Assembly: GCF_034190915.1 (NCBI RefSeq) | Contig: NW_026947491.1 | Coordinates: forward strand, 25,918,101-25,982,100 | Origin: Cavia porcellus | Lineage: Eukaryota; Chordata; Mammalia; Rodentia; Caviidae | Length of the DNA: 64,000 bases | Direction of reading: 5' to 3' | Shown: positions 54,121 to 64,000 of the stretch, piece after piece | How the letters are laid out: every line of letters starts with the position of its first letter | How positions within the stretch are numbered: the first letter of the stretch is position 1 | Notes under the pieces: generated by a model | Told to the model about the DNA's origin: nothing | Databases searched by the model: none | The model's input: only the letters and a program-made list of their open reading frames with translations | Program-made: the position numbers and the translations under genes

Positions 54121-55564
54121 GATAACACGAATCCTCCGTGAATTCTAACAGCACATATTGATCTGAACATGTTCACAAGGTCAGTTGGGTGGAAGGACAG
54201 TGTTAGCAGGCGCCCAGCCCACGGCTTCTGTCCTCTTAGCACTTCCTCCTTTAATTCTAAAATGTTCTATTTGAGCACTTGCTGTGAAGAACTGCAAAAT
54301 TGATGTTGTCAGAACAGAAGAAATGACAGTTCAGCAGCTTCTAGTTGAACGAACTTAGTTTTTTACTCATGGAATTGTAGAGGCACAGGTGCCAAACTCC
54401 TATAGATTTTTGGTCTCATCAAATTAATTCTATTTACTATCTGCTTGACAAACCTAAGGCAGGTTCTCTTTACCTCGGTGTAAAATGTATTGTCATAAGC
54501 ATCATCTAGCTCTGCAGAGACACCCGCGCGTCACTGTAGTCTCAAGCGCTCTTGTGGAGGCACCTCATTGTCATGACTCTTCTGAGCACCTACAGCCCTT
54601 TCTAGGAGATGTATAAGGCTCTGTGAAGACCACTGAGGTCCAAAGCTCAACACCAGCGCAACATACCTCTGTATTACATCACAACAAAAGCCCTGCTCCT
54701 TCATGCATACTGGAGACCAGCCTGTTCTTTATTCCTTCTCTCCAAGAACAGGATAAAAATGACACACCCAGATCTTATTATTGCCAAATAATGAAGCATT
54801 GTTTGTGCCATAGCTCATTTCTTCCCCCTCTATGCCTGAGAAGAATTTGTCAGTTGCTCCTAGGAGTTGCTGTGAACCAGAAGCAAGGAAAAAGGTGGCG
54901 GAATAAAGGTCCCAGTCCTATAAAACAGCAGTGAAAAGTAGCGTGGCTTTTTCTCCCCCAGAGGCTATGGAGTAGGCAGCTAGCGCCTGGAGAGTGGGGC
55001 ACAGGATGGGAGGCATGGGGAGGAGGGAAAGGCCAGGACGAGTTTAGGTATGAGCAGCAGGGCCTGGGAATTGTGGGTCGTTACACAATGAGAGAGGAGG
55101 GGAATTTTAATGAGCATAGTCTGTGAGTTTTCCTTTCCTCGAGCAAAGTGAGTAGAGGCTTGGATTCCTCTCCTCTGAAGGCACTGCCTCCTGGAATGGC
55201 CCACGCTGTCCACACGTCCTCTGCAGTGCAGTCACACACACAGCAAGCACCTAGCAAGCTGGCCTGGAAACCTGGACACCAAAAGACTAAAGAAAGAAAC
55301 TCACAGTTCAGCTAAAGGATGAAAGGCAATGTTTGTATTAACAACTGTTCGTTGTTTGAGATTAACTCAATGGGGATCTGGGTGGAAATGGTTATATACA
55401 GATTATTCCTGTTTTAGAAATAGGAAATCTGGACTTGGGGTTTTGACAGTGGCTGTTGTGTAGTAAGCAGCAGAAGGAGAACCTGAGTGCATGTCTGCAG
55501 AGCGCAAAAGCTCATCTTGTGTCATCCTTGTTGCTCCTCTGTAGTGCTGAGCTGCTTATGCTTG
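54121..55564. other. Intergenic sequence, nothing recognised
   Basis: The 103-codon plus ORF at 54623-54934 shows no known domain. No RNA gene is visible. Confidence 0.4.
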
Positions 55565-56434
55565 GTCCCTGTTATAGTCAGAGTTTGTGAGGAGAACAAT
55601 TAGAATCAAAACATAGAATTTATAATATTATTTTATCATGGTCACCCAGAGTTAAACACAGAAAGTGCAAGAAATCTGTCTACAACACTAAGGACCAAGA
55701 ATATTCAGCCAAGGGCCTGGATTTCACAGCAATGTCCTGCATGAGTCCATATAAAAACCTAGAGCCCATGACAATGCCTCTCATGAGTCCAACTGGAGAT
55801 CTAGAGCCTGTGAGAAAGACTCACACCAGTCTCTTTCACGGATCCGTGCTGGGAAGGTTGAAAGGTCAGCAGTGGAAGCTAGAAAGTCTATGCCAGCAGG
55901 GTGAAGGAGCCGTGCTGATAGGTTGAGGGTTCTACACTGAAGCCAAGAAGGCACACTCACAACAAAGAGCAGGGCTGTCCTGAAAAGCACCACAGCCATC
56001 CTCAGCAACACCAAGGTGCCAAGCTCCTCTGATGAGAAGAATAGTCAAGTATATGCCAGAAAGCCAGAGTGACAAGCTTGTCCAAGAGATTAAACAGCAC
56101 ACGTCTGTCCCTCCGGAGCCAAGAATTGATGCTTGATGTAAGGACCAGAGCTCCCCCAAAGTGAACCAGAGCCACTCTCTCCCATAAGGTTTCAAGCTCC
56201 TCTGATGACAATGGTCGAACTCACACCGGGAAGCTAGTCATGACGAGCTCCTTCAGGAGAACCAACGGCTCAAACAGAAACACTTAGAGAAACCCACAAT
56301 GCCTAGCTTCTCCTTCTCTGTGTCTCTATTTATGCTGGCAGCTTTCCTCAGGTGGACCATCCACACTCAGCACCATGCTGATTTAATCCAGCTGGCATTA
56401 AGCAGACCACCAGTTTTTAATCCATAACAGTCCC
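55565..56434 (-). mobile_element. 860-bp solo LTR, ERVL/MaLR-like (5-bp TSD)
   Basis: The LTR occupies 55570-56429 with TGTTAT...ATAACA ends. GTCCC lies on both sides (55565-55569 and 56430-56434), the 5-bp duplication of ERVL-type integrases. On the minus strand a TATA-like CATAAATAG lies at 56326-56334, about 100 bp from the start, so minus is the likely orientation. Internal repeats are present: 'caagctcctctgatga' at about 56024 and 56189, and 'gcatgagtcca'/'tcatgagtcca' at about 55738 and 55782. Confidence 0.75.
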
Positions 56435-58472
56435 CAAGTTTATCCTCGCTCAGTTTATCTCTGGTCTCCAGGGAAAACGGAACCAATGTTCCAAGCATGA
56501 TTCACAAGTTCTGATTCAGAAGTTCAAGTTCTGATGGGCAAGGTGGCTCCAAGATATAAAGCAGTCACCCTTGTGATGAGGATTTGTGATGCAGGGCCAT
56601 GCTGGGCCAGACTGGCTCGAGTCCCCTTATTGGACGTGTAGCCACTCTGCACAGACCTCGGCACTGGCCAGAGGTGTGGGCCTTGTGAAAAAAGAAAAGA
56701 ATGCTCTGCGTCCAAACCTGCAGTCACATATCTCCTCCCTGTGCACGGGGTGCTCCTTCATTGTGAGGGCTGTGTCTGAGCTGGGCTGTCCTGGGCCACA
56801 TGGAGCTCCTTTAGGAGGCAGAGTTGGCTTCCCTCCTGCCCAGCCTGCTCCGCCTGTGATATTGGAAGTTACTAGGGCAGCGGGACATATTTCATTCCCT
56901 AAATGAGGCTCAAGATACAGTGACTTGGTGCATGAAGAAATCCTAGAGCTCTTTTCTTTGGAAGGGGGTTTGGTGTGTGCCTTGTAGTGACCTCAGGGAC
57001 ATTTCCCCAGGGCCCATGGGGTGAACATGTGGAGACTGACTCAGGCCAACAGGCATTGTGGAGTCCACCTTCCTGCCAGACTTTAGAAAAATAATAGAAG
57101 CATTATCCTTGGGGTTCTCCTGGTCACAGCAGAAGCCCAAGCTCATTACTACACATTCTCTTATACTTGTCATCCAAGCAGCTCCTGTTTTAGTTACTAT
57201 TTCCATTTCTCTGTCCCCCCGGTCTCCTATTCACAAGGTATTGATGTAGTCTCCACTTATTCATGGAAAACCAACATTTATGCTAATTAATGTTAAATTA
57301 TTATGAACAAAACTGAAATCAGTGCACACAATTCCACATGTGCACGTTTCATTATTAAGTGACAAATGCCTGAAGAAAAATGTTTGGAAACTGCCGTCTA
57401 TTTCTTCAGTGGTATGTTATTTTATTTCCTCTATTTTTAAGCTTATATGAGAAAACACAAAGCAATCTTCTCTGTTCTTTGATGTTTGACTGCTTTTGCA
57501 GTTTAAAAAAATCCTTAAAAGTTAACACTGTACAAGCAAATACAGTCACTACTACATTTAGTGTAATTTAATGCAATTCTATTCAATTAAATATCACCGT
57601 TGTAAAGAGGGATTAAATGCTTGGCAGCTGCACTGTAAGTATAGCAATTAATGTAGTCAGAATCCAGGAATCTAAAAATGACTCTATTACATCTCACTAA
57701 GTCAAAGGATGTAAAGTACAGTTGTTGAATTATTATTGGATTAATAGCAGATTGTTGGTGTTACATCATTTAATCACAGGTCTTAAACTCTCTAATAAAG
57801 TCAAGTGTTGCTGTGTTTTTGAAACAGAACAAGCCTCCGAAACAGGGGCGATGCAGTTCACAGCAGGCTCCTGCATTAGCAGCAAAGCGTCCAGGCGCAG
57901 TGATCTGTAAGATGTATCAGTTCTGGGTGTAGCCAAGAACCACAAGGTCTTCAGGGGCTGGACTGAGGGGCTGAAAGTGAGTGGACAATTAGGGAACTGC
58001 AGTGGGATTTGACGGGGTCCGGGAAAGGTCTTTTGACCATTGCCTGCTTTTTGTCTGGATTTTGAAATTCATCTGGACTGGTTGTGGTCCTTTGGGTATT
58101 GAAGTTTTTCCAGACTTTCTGACATTTCTGTTGTCAAAGGGATGTGTTACAGTTTTTTTCTTCAAGTATAAGATATCCAGTTCCAGCCTCTATTACTGGA
58201 GATGTGACTGAACATTTTCTGTAATTACATGAATTTTTTAAACTAACAAAATATCATGTGCTATCATGTGATATTAAATAAATATAAGCACTACCACATT
58301 TAGGCAGATACAAATGAACAATACAATACTTCTTCATAGTGAAACATCTCACCAGTGGCAATTTGATTTGTGCTTGCCTTCCAAAATTTAGTGAAATTTT
58401 TCTTCTAAGTTCACGCCTCTGAAACTCTTTCGAAACAACATTTTAGGTGATTGCTTTCTTGGCAGACAGAGA
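56435..58472. other. Intergenic sequence, nothing recognised
   Basis: A 106-codon plus ORF (56586-56906) lies in a locally GC-rich block and has no domain. No clear repeat. Confidence 0.4.
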
Positions 58473-58486
58473 TTTCTTTCTTTCTC

Positions 58487-58569
<83 letters not shown>

Positions 58570-58570
58570 A
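58473..58570. repeat. (TTTC)n microsatellite, about 97 bp
   Basis: Near-perfect TTTC units. They generate long low-complexity ORFs on both strands (FLSF... and KERK...) which are not genes. Confidence 0.97.
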
Positions 58571-59505
58571 CTTTCTGGCTCCAGCTGGGCTCTACAGACC
58601 GTACGCGCAGTCTGTTTCTGGCATCTTCCATTCCTTCTCACAGATAAGTGGCAAAGTTTCAAAGTTTCCTCTTCTGTTTTTTTTTCTCTCTTTGACTTGT
58701 CTTGCCATGATGAAGTGAAGAAGCCCAGAAGAAATCAAGATGGCCATGGGCCACATGCTGTGGAAGCCATCAACACTTGTCCTCAGTATTCAGTTTACCC
58801 TGTGCACCAAATTCCTGCTACCCTCTTCCGCTCCCAAACCGGCAAGGAAATAATCGACTAAGATGAATGCAAATCACTTAAAACATTTCCTTCAAATCTC
58901 AGGCCAAGTTTGTTTCTCATATCATACTTTTGAAAGATGGAAAAGATATTTGAAGAAAATATAATGGCAGTTTTTTGTTTGTTTGTATTTTAAAATCACA
59001 CTATATAGGACTTCTAGAAAGAATTTGGTGCCCGTTTAATTCTGAAACTTACCTCAGCCCCTCTAGAATATCTCACAGAGAACTTTTTAAAGAGCATAAA
59101 ACTTGTTTACAGTGAAACCAGGACAGAGAAAACCTGTAGAAGCTGCCAACAGCAGCCAAGAGCAGCCCAGGAGTGCAGCTTAAAAATCTCCAGAAAATTA
59201 CTTCCTTAAAAGCTCCACCCTTCGGGGGAATGCTGCAAGTAAGGATGAGATCAGAGGCTCAGGAGGATGGCAGAGAATGGGAAGAAATGTGTGGAAGGTG
59301 CTGGGGAGTCCAGAGCTGGTGCGCTTGGGAAGCACCAACAAAACACAGTCAGAAGGAAGGTGCACAGATCACTGAGGGAGTGAGCCCTGTCAGGCAGCTG
59401 CAGTACCTGCTAAAGGAACCAGGGCTGTTCAGGGGTGACTGGAGAAGGCTTCCGGAACTTAGGTTGGTTCACAGAGACCTGGAAATGGCCACTGTGAAGG
59501 GTCAC
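58571..59505. other. Intergenic sequence, nothing recognised
   Basis: A 114-codon plus ORF (59173-59517) runs into the start of the L1 tail and has no domain. Confidence 0.4.
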
Positions 59506-60599
59506 ATTTTTTTTTAAATTTTAAAAATAGAAAAGTCAGAAAGGAAAAAAAAAGCAAAAGATATAAACAGCAGCAAACTCAAAACAATAACAATATAGGT
59601 TTTCAAAACAGAATGAAAGAAATTTAACAATGGTTGTCATATTGCATATTGCTCTCCTTTTTTCAAAGAAAGAAAAAGAAATTAAAGAAAAATAGAAAAA
59701 CAGAAAAGAAGGGTAGAACAATACCAAATTTAAAAAAGTAGAATCACTAGTTGATACATTACTCATTGTCGTCTTAAAGAATAGTTGCCAAAGTCACAAA
59801 ATCAAAGCATAAATAGTGGATAGACACTCAAACATTGACAGTGAAAACCTTTCTGTTCAATGTTCCAACAGAAATTCAGTAATATGGCCATCTATCTTAC
59901 ACACTATACATACCGTTATAGTCTTTAGAGCACTTTCCTTCCCTTTCACTTTCACAATATCTATTATACTTTGTGGATCCCATTATTCTGTCAGTTTTTA
60001 TTATTTTTTATACTAGAGGGACAATGTGATATTTACTAAAGTGAGTCTTGTTTATTTCACTAGTGAGGATATTTTCAAGTTGTCTCCATTTACCTATAAA
60101 GGTCTCAAGATCATCCTTTTTATAGCTGAGTAGCATTCCATTGTATAAAATTACCACTCTATAGTTGATAGGCATTTTGCTTATTTCCAAGATTTAGCTA
60201 TCACAAATTGTGCTGCTATGAACAAGGGTGAACATATATCTCTGTGACATGACCTTTTCAATTTTTCTGGGGAAATACCCAGAAGGGGAAGAGCTGGATT
60301 GAATAGAACTTCCAATCCTAGATTTTGAGGAATCTCCATACTAATTTCCACAGAGGTTGCCCCAGTCTACACTACCACCAACAGTGGAGAAGTGCTCCTT
60401 TATCCCACAGCTTTGCCAACATTTGTTATCAATTGTTTTCTTGATGGCAGCCATTTTTTTCTGAGTTGAGATGAAATCTCAATGCTGTTTTAATTTGCAT
60501 TTCTCAAATGACCAGTGATGGTGAACACTTCTTCATATATTATTTTCCATTTGTATATCTTCATTTGAGAAATGTTTAAGGGCTGAAATACTTCACTCC

Positions 60600-61444
60600 A
60601 AGCTCATTTTAACCTGAAGGTTTGTGCTGAGAAGTTTGCTGTGATTCTAATAGGCTTTTCTTGATAGCTGAGTTGTCTTTTCCCTAACAGCTTTTGATAT
60701 TCTGTTTTTATGCTGTATGTTTGGGATCTTAATTATTATATGTCTGGGTGTAGATTTATGTTGTCTATGACCATTTGGCATTCGATATGCTGCACTTATT
60801 TGTATGTCAGATCTTTTCCCAATGTTTGGGGAATTTTCTGCTATTACTTCTGTAAACAGCTTAGCTATGTGTTTGCGTTGTCTCCTGCATCCTTACTGAT
60901 GCCTACTGATTGCACATTGTTTCTCTTGGCATCACCGTGAACCTGTGGGATTGTCATTTCATGCTGCCTTTTTGCTTTTTATAAGTTCTATGTTTTCATG
61001 GTCGCTATCTGTGATCCTATCCTCAAGGTCTGAAATTCTATCCTCACCTTCATTTAAATGGTTTGGTCAGCTTTCAATAGAATTTTTTTTGTTTCTTGGC
61101 TGTCTCTTTGAATTTGTTTCATGAATTCTGCTTGTTTTCTACATTGTTCATTCAGTGTTTCAACCAACTTCCCATGCTCCTGTACTTTTTAAATCTATAT
61201 CTTCCTTAGCTATGTTGGGCAAATCATTTACTAAGGTTGTTATTTCTGTCCTTACATAAGACATTACTTCTAATTTGATTTCCTCTGTAGCCTCATGGGT
61301 TTGTTTCTTTACTTCATTTGCTATCTTTTCAGTGATTTCTGGTGTATGACTTTTAAAGTCCTCCATTTCACTGTCACCTGTTCTTTCACCTGATGGATTT
61401 GATGTTTGAGATTGCATTTTTGTTTTTTGTTTTGTCATTTTCAC
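60600..61444 (-). pseudogene. L1 ORF1 remains
   Basis: The N-terminal part is open for 94 codons (61160-61444: acidic and coiled-coil prone, EITEKIANEVKKQTHEATEEIKLEV). The C-terminal domain is recognisable on the minus strand at 60600-60720 but in other frames. It lacks its normal C-terminus because of the deletion joint. Confidence 0.7.
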
Positions 61445-61669
61445 CTTCTAGTCCAATGTCTGGTTATTTAATCCCAAATTGTCATAACTGTTGGCAGTGT
61501 ATCTCCTAGGGCCCTAATGTGTGGTTAGTGTCCACCTGATTGTTGGGTACATACTGACTGGAACCTGCCGGAGTCCTCTGTCTGGGCGAGGGCCCATCAA
61601 GTCTCCTGTCAAACCAACACCGCCCGTCCACTGCAGTTCAAGGCTCTGGCAGGGAGAGGGGGAGTCAAA

Positions 61670-61900
61670 TGTTTACAGTGGTGCTTGGTCCACGAGATGG
61701 GGAAGGTAGCCGAGGGCAGCCAGTCAAGTCAGGGTGGGTGCAGCAGTCCTCTGGGTCAGCACGGGAGTGTGCTGTTTTGCAGGCATGGCTCAGTGGCCTG
61801 AGCTGGGAAGGAACATGCCGGTCATCCTCTGTGTGGCCACGGTGGGAGGATGCTGATGTGTGCAGGCCCAGCTCAGCTGCCTCGGCAGCACAACAGAAGA
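61670..61900 (-). repeat. Imperfect tandem units in the L1 5' UTR
   Basis: A unit of about 76 bp with 'cctctg.gt', 'gctg.t.tgcaggc' and 'ctcag..gcct.' occurs at about 61749 and 61826 (plus-strand view). Possibly a second, shorter type of promoter monomer. Confidence 0.5.
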
Positions 61901-61920
61901 GAAACAGAGGGATGAAATGA

Positions 61921-63299
61921 TAGACAAATCAAAGCCATAGAAGTGAGATGAAGCATCCCCCATATATGCTTAACTGTAATTCCAAAGATAAAAAGCAACA
62001 AAATGAACATTTTAATATATAAGTAGGAAAGACTTGGGGAACAGCAAGCTATGAAATAGCTTGGCCCATAACATTCACACTGAGCCCCACAGTGGTACAG
62101 TTGCTGCTTTTGAAGATATAAAACAAATCCTTTGGGGGACCCATCATGGATATAAAAAGGCAATAGGATGAATTCAATTTTAAGGGAAAGAAAACCAGGA
62201 TGGAAAATCAGACTTGTATATAATCGTATTTAGTATCACAAGACAGAGAAGAAATAGTATACTCAGGAAAAGTCTGGAATCTTACATTCATGGGAGCCTT
62301 ATTAAAAGGGAAATAATTTTGTTTTGATTTTATGCTTAGAAAATTGGGTTCATTGGAGTTCTTTTTATGTCTTCAACATGGTTAAATGCACTGCCTTATT
62401 TTATGTATATGTGTAGGCATGAACACATTTGTATTTGTGTGTATGAATTTGCACATATTTAGTTATCACATTTATTTTGCACATAGTAACATAAAAACTC
62501 ATAAACCCAGTTAGAATGAGGACATTAAAGTAGTATGCCTGCTATGGCTCCTTTCCTGTACCATCTCTGCCTCCCCAGAAATAAACAATACCCTGAGTCA
62601 TGTGTGTGGGTATTCCTAAAAGGTATTTTGGTGTGTAAGACCTTCTAACACTTGAGATCTAAATGCCATGAATCATGAGTGGCACAATTAGTTTATGTAC
62701 CATTGTTGATCAGACAGAAAGTACAAAGAGAAACTTGATATAAAATACTGGTTCCAAGTGTAAGGTTGCTATCCACGGAAAGAGAAAGTAACAGCTCTAC
62801 TGTGTGGTGGTATCATACTCCACAGCCCAGAAAATGGAAAAAACTCAGGGACGCATGTGGGGAAGAGGCTCTGTGGGACTGAAGTGAAGACCTGTGGGGA
62901 GGAGCAGCAGCTACCCGGTGCTGGGGTCTCAGTCTTGAATGAGGGGTTGGGACCCGGGTCTCTAAGGGAGCAGAGACCATAATGGAGAGGATGCTGCTGA
63001 CCTGTCCTGCCAGGGGTGGAAACCCCAGGTTGGATTCACCTGCTGCTGCTCTTGGGGAGAAAGGTTGTTGAGGGTGGGCTGGCAAAGACAGGAAGCCCCA
63101 GCACTGCAGCTCCTCTGATGCCTCCCCGTCCACAGAGTCAGTGGGCAAAGCTCACGTGCGATTTGCTGTCTCCATCCCTGCATTGTGGAACACTTTGTGG
63201 AAAGGTGAATTTGGAGCCTGAAGACTGTGTCTTCATAACTGGTGCAATCAGTAATCAACAAAAATATTCTGACAGGAAAGCTGAGATTTCTGAGATGTT
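61921..63299. other. Intergenic sequence, possible old L1 3' UTR
   Basis: The text at 62550-62640 ('tccccagaaataaacaatac', 'tattcctaaaaggtatttt') has the feel of an old L1 3' UTR. ORFs at 62813-63303 are open on both strands and show no domain. Confidence 0.35.
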
Positions 63300-63735
63300 A
63301 TAGGAAAGATTTTTAGAAGAAATAAAACATGATCCATTTCCAACTGGTTCATATGTATGGCTGGATTTAATGGTACAACATTCACCTTGATTGCTATATA
63401 AAATGCTATTGTGGGAAAAAATTTCATTGTGAGACTGTGTCTGGATTTACTCATTCTTGGGTTGGAAAGCTTTTTGGATTACTTCCAGCTTTTGCTGCTA
63501 TAACAATGTTAGTATGAATATTCTCCTTCATGTTTTCTGACATATTTAAGATTTTGCATATAAATGTCGATGTGGGACTGCTGGCTAATAGGGCATATAA
63601 ATGTTCAGTTTTAATATATGTTATCAAAGTGTTTTCCATAGTAGTAGCAATTTATAGAGTGACCTAAAAAAGACAGTGCCTGTTGAAGACATTCTTGCCA
63701 GGGCTTGGTATCAGATCATTTTGAATATGTAAGAA
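63300..63735 (-). mobile_element. Old L1 (L1M-type) ORF2 fragment
   Basis: On the minus strand this follows ORF2 near its C-terminus: 'gggttggaaagctttttgga', 'ttgctgctataacaatgtta', 'gggactgctggctaataggg', 'caaagtgttttccatagtag', 'ttgccagggcttggtat'. Diverged, with a SINE adjoining at 63736. Confidence 0.65.
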
Positions 63736-63925
63736 CTGGGTGTGATGGTGCATGCCTGTACCACCAGTGCTCTGAGAGAGTGAGGCTAAAGGATCACAAG
63801 TTGGAGCTTGAGCAACTTAGTGACTTAGAGAGACCCTCTCTCAAAATAAAAATTAAGAAAGAGGTTAGGGATGTAGTTCAATGTAAAGGACTAGGCTCAA
63901 TTTTACAGTACCAAAAAATAAAACA
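63736..63925 (+). mobile_element. Composite SINE: B1 plus ID-like half
   Basis: The B1 half 'actgggtgtgatggtgcatg..tctcaaaataaaa' (63736-63852) is followed by an ID-like half, 'ggttagggatgtagttcaat' (63862-63881) and 'ctcaattttacagtacc', and an A-rich tail. Confidence 0.85.
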
Positions 63926-64000
63926 AAACTCAGGGAATGTTGTTTATGTGAACACGAAATCCAGTGGAACCTTACTTGTTGGAGGAAACTAGGAAAAGAC

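Larger units (their letters stand above)
59506..61920 (-). mobile_element. Internally deleted L1 (5' UTR-ORF1 joined to ORF2 end)
   Basis: Minus-strand order: GC-rich 5' UTR (61445-61920), ORF1 (about 60600-61444), then, without the endonuclease or RT, the ORF2 C-terminal part (60005-60585) and 3' UTR (59506-60004). The 3' UTR carries 'aatcactagttgatacatta' and 'tagtggatagacactc', matching the half-L1 tail units. The ORF1-ORF2 joint is near 60585. Stops show it is inactive. Confidence 0.75.

Noticed and set aside
58447..58861. Low-complexity ORFs (FLSFFLSFF / KERKKERK)
   Set aside because: Translations of the (TTTC)n microsatellite.
61870..61890. U6 snRNA-like 'cctcggcagcac'
   Set aside because: Only about a dozen bases match and no U6 body follows; it is part of the L1 5' UTR.
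62813..63303. Three ~95-111-codon ORFs on two strands
   Set aside because: Mutually overlapping frames in GC-rich DNA without any recognised domain.

Overview
This is a mammalian, intergenic-looking window with no recognisable host protein-coding exon, tRNA or other host RNA gene. Composite 7SL-derived B1 plus tRNA/ID-like SINEs, B1 monomers, abundant L1, an IAP-like class II endogenous retrovirus (ERV) and rodent-style MaLR LTRs point to a rodent. The B1-ID composites suggest a lineage outside the mouse/rat group. The species cannot be fixed from the sequence alone. Almost everything that can be annotated is a transposable element or its remains.

Layout. 1-2.1 kb is an old L1 split by a solo LTR. 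2.3-4 kb is SINE-rich and contains a perfect 54-bp-arm palindrome (3174-3288). 4.6-8.3 kb carries two inverted copies of an unassigned repeat, a CR1/L3 relic, a SINE and a MIR. 10.1-14.5 kb is a plus-strand L1 with tandem 5' UTR monomers and a deleted ORF2 centre. 14.66-22.5 kb is an old MaLR element. A young, nearly intact, env-less betaretrovirus-like provirus (15029-21524, minus strand) sits inside it.

23366-26841 is a young minus-strand L1-derived element with a full 5' UTR, an intact ORF1, a long repeated 3' UTR and no ORF2 (a 'half-L1' or HAL1 arrangement), bounded by a perfect 15-bp target-site duplication. 28.16-31.48 kb is a 5'-truncated L1 with a second L1 tail nested in it. 31.5-59.5 kb is mostly unique or ancient sequence: MIR and L2 fragments, a short hAT element (41631-41837), an LTR with a tRNA-Lys-like primer-binding site near 49.3 kb, an 860-bp solo LTR (55570-56429) and simple repeats. 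59.5-61.9 kb is another internally deleted L1. The window ends in an old L1 carrying a SINE.

The provirus is the only multi-gene unit. Reading leftwards from the 5' LTR (21102-21524) it has a primer-binding site, a splice-donor-like site, gag, pro (dUTPase, protease, G-patch) and pol (RT, RNase H, integrase), then a polypurine tract and the 3' LTR. Gag, pro and pol lie in three frames joined by two -1 slippery heptamers, A AAA AAC and G GGT TTT. The LTRs differ at 3 of 423 positions and are flanked by AAGGAG on both sides. The only break seen is one TAA codon late in integrase. The ORF1-only L1 at 23.4-26.8 kb is the second youngest-looking element; it would need reverse transcriptase supplied in trans.
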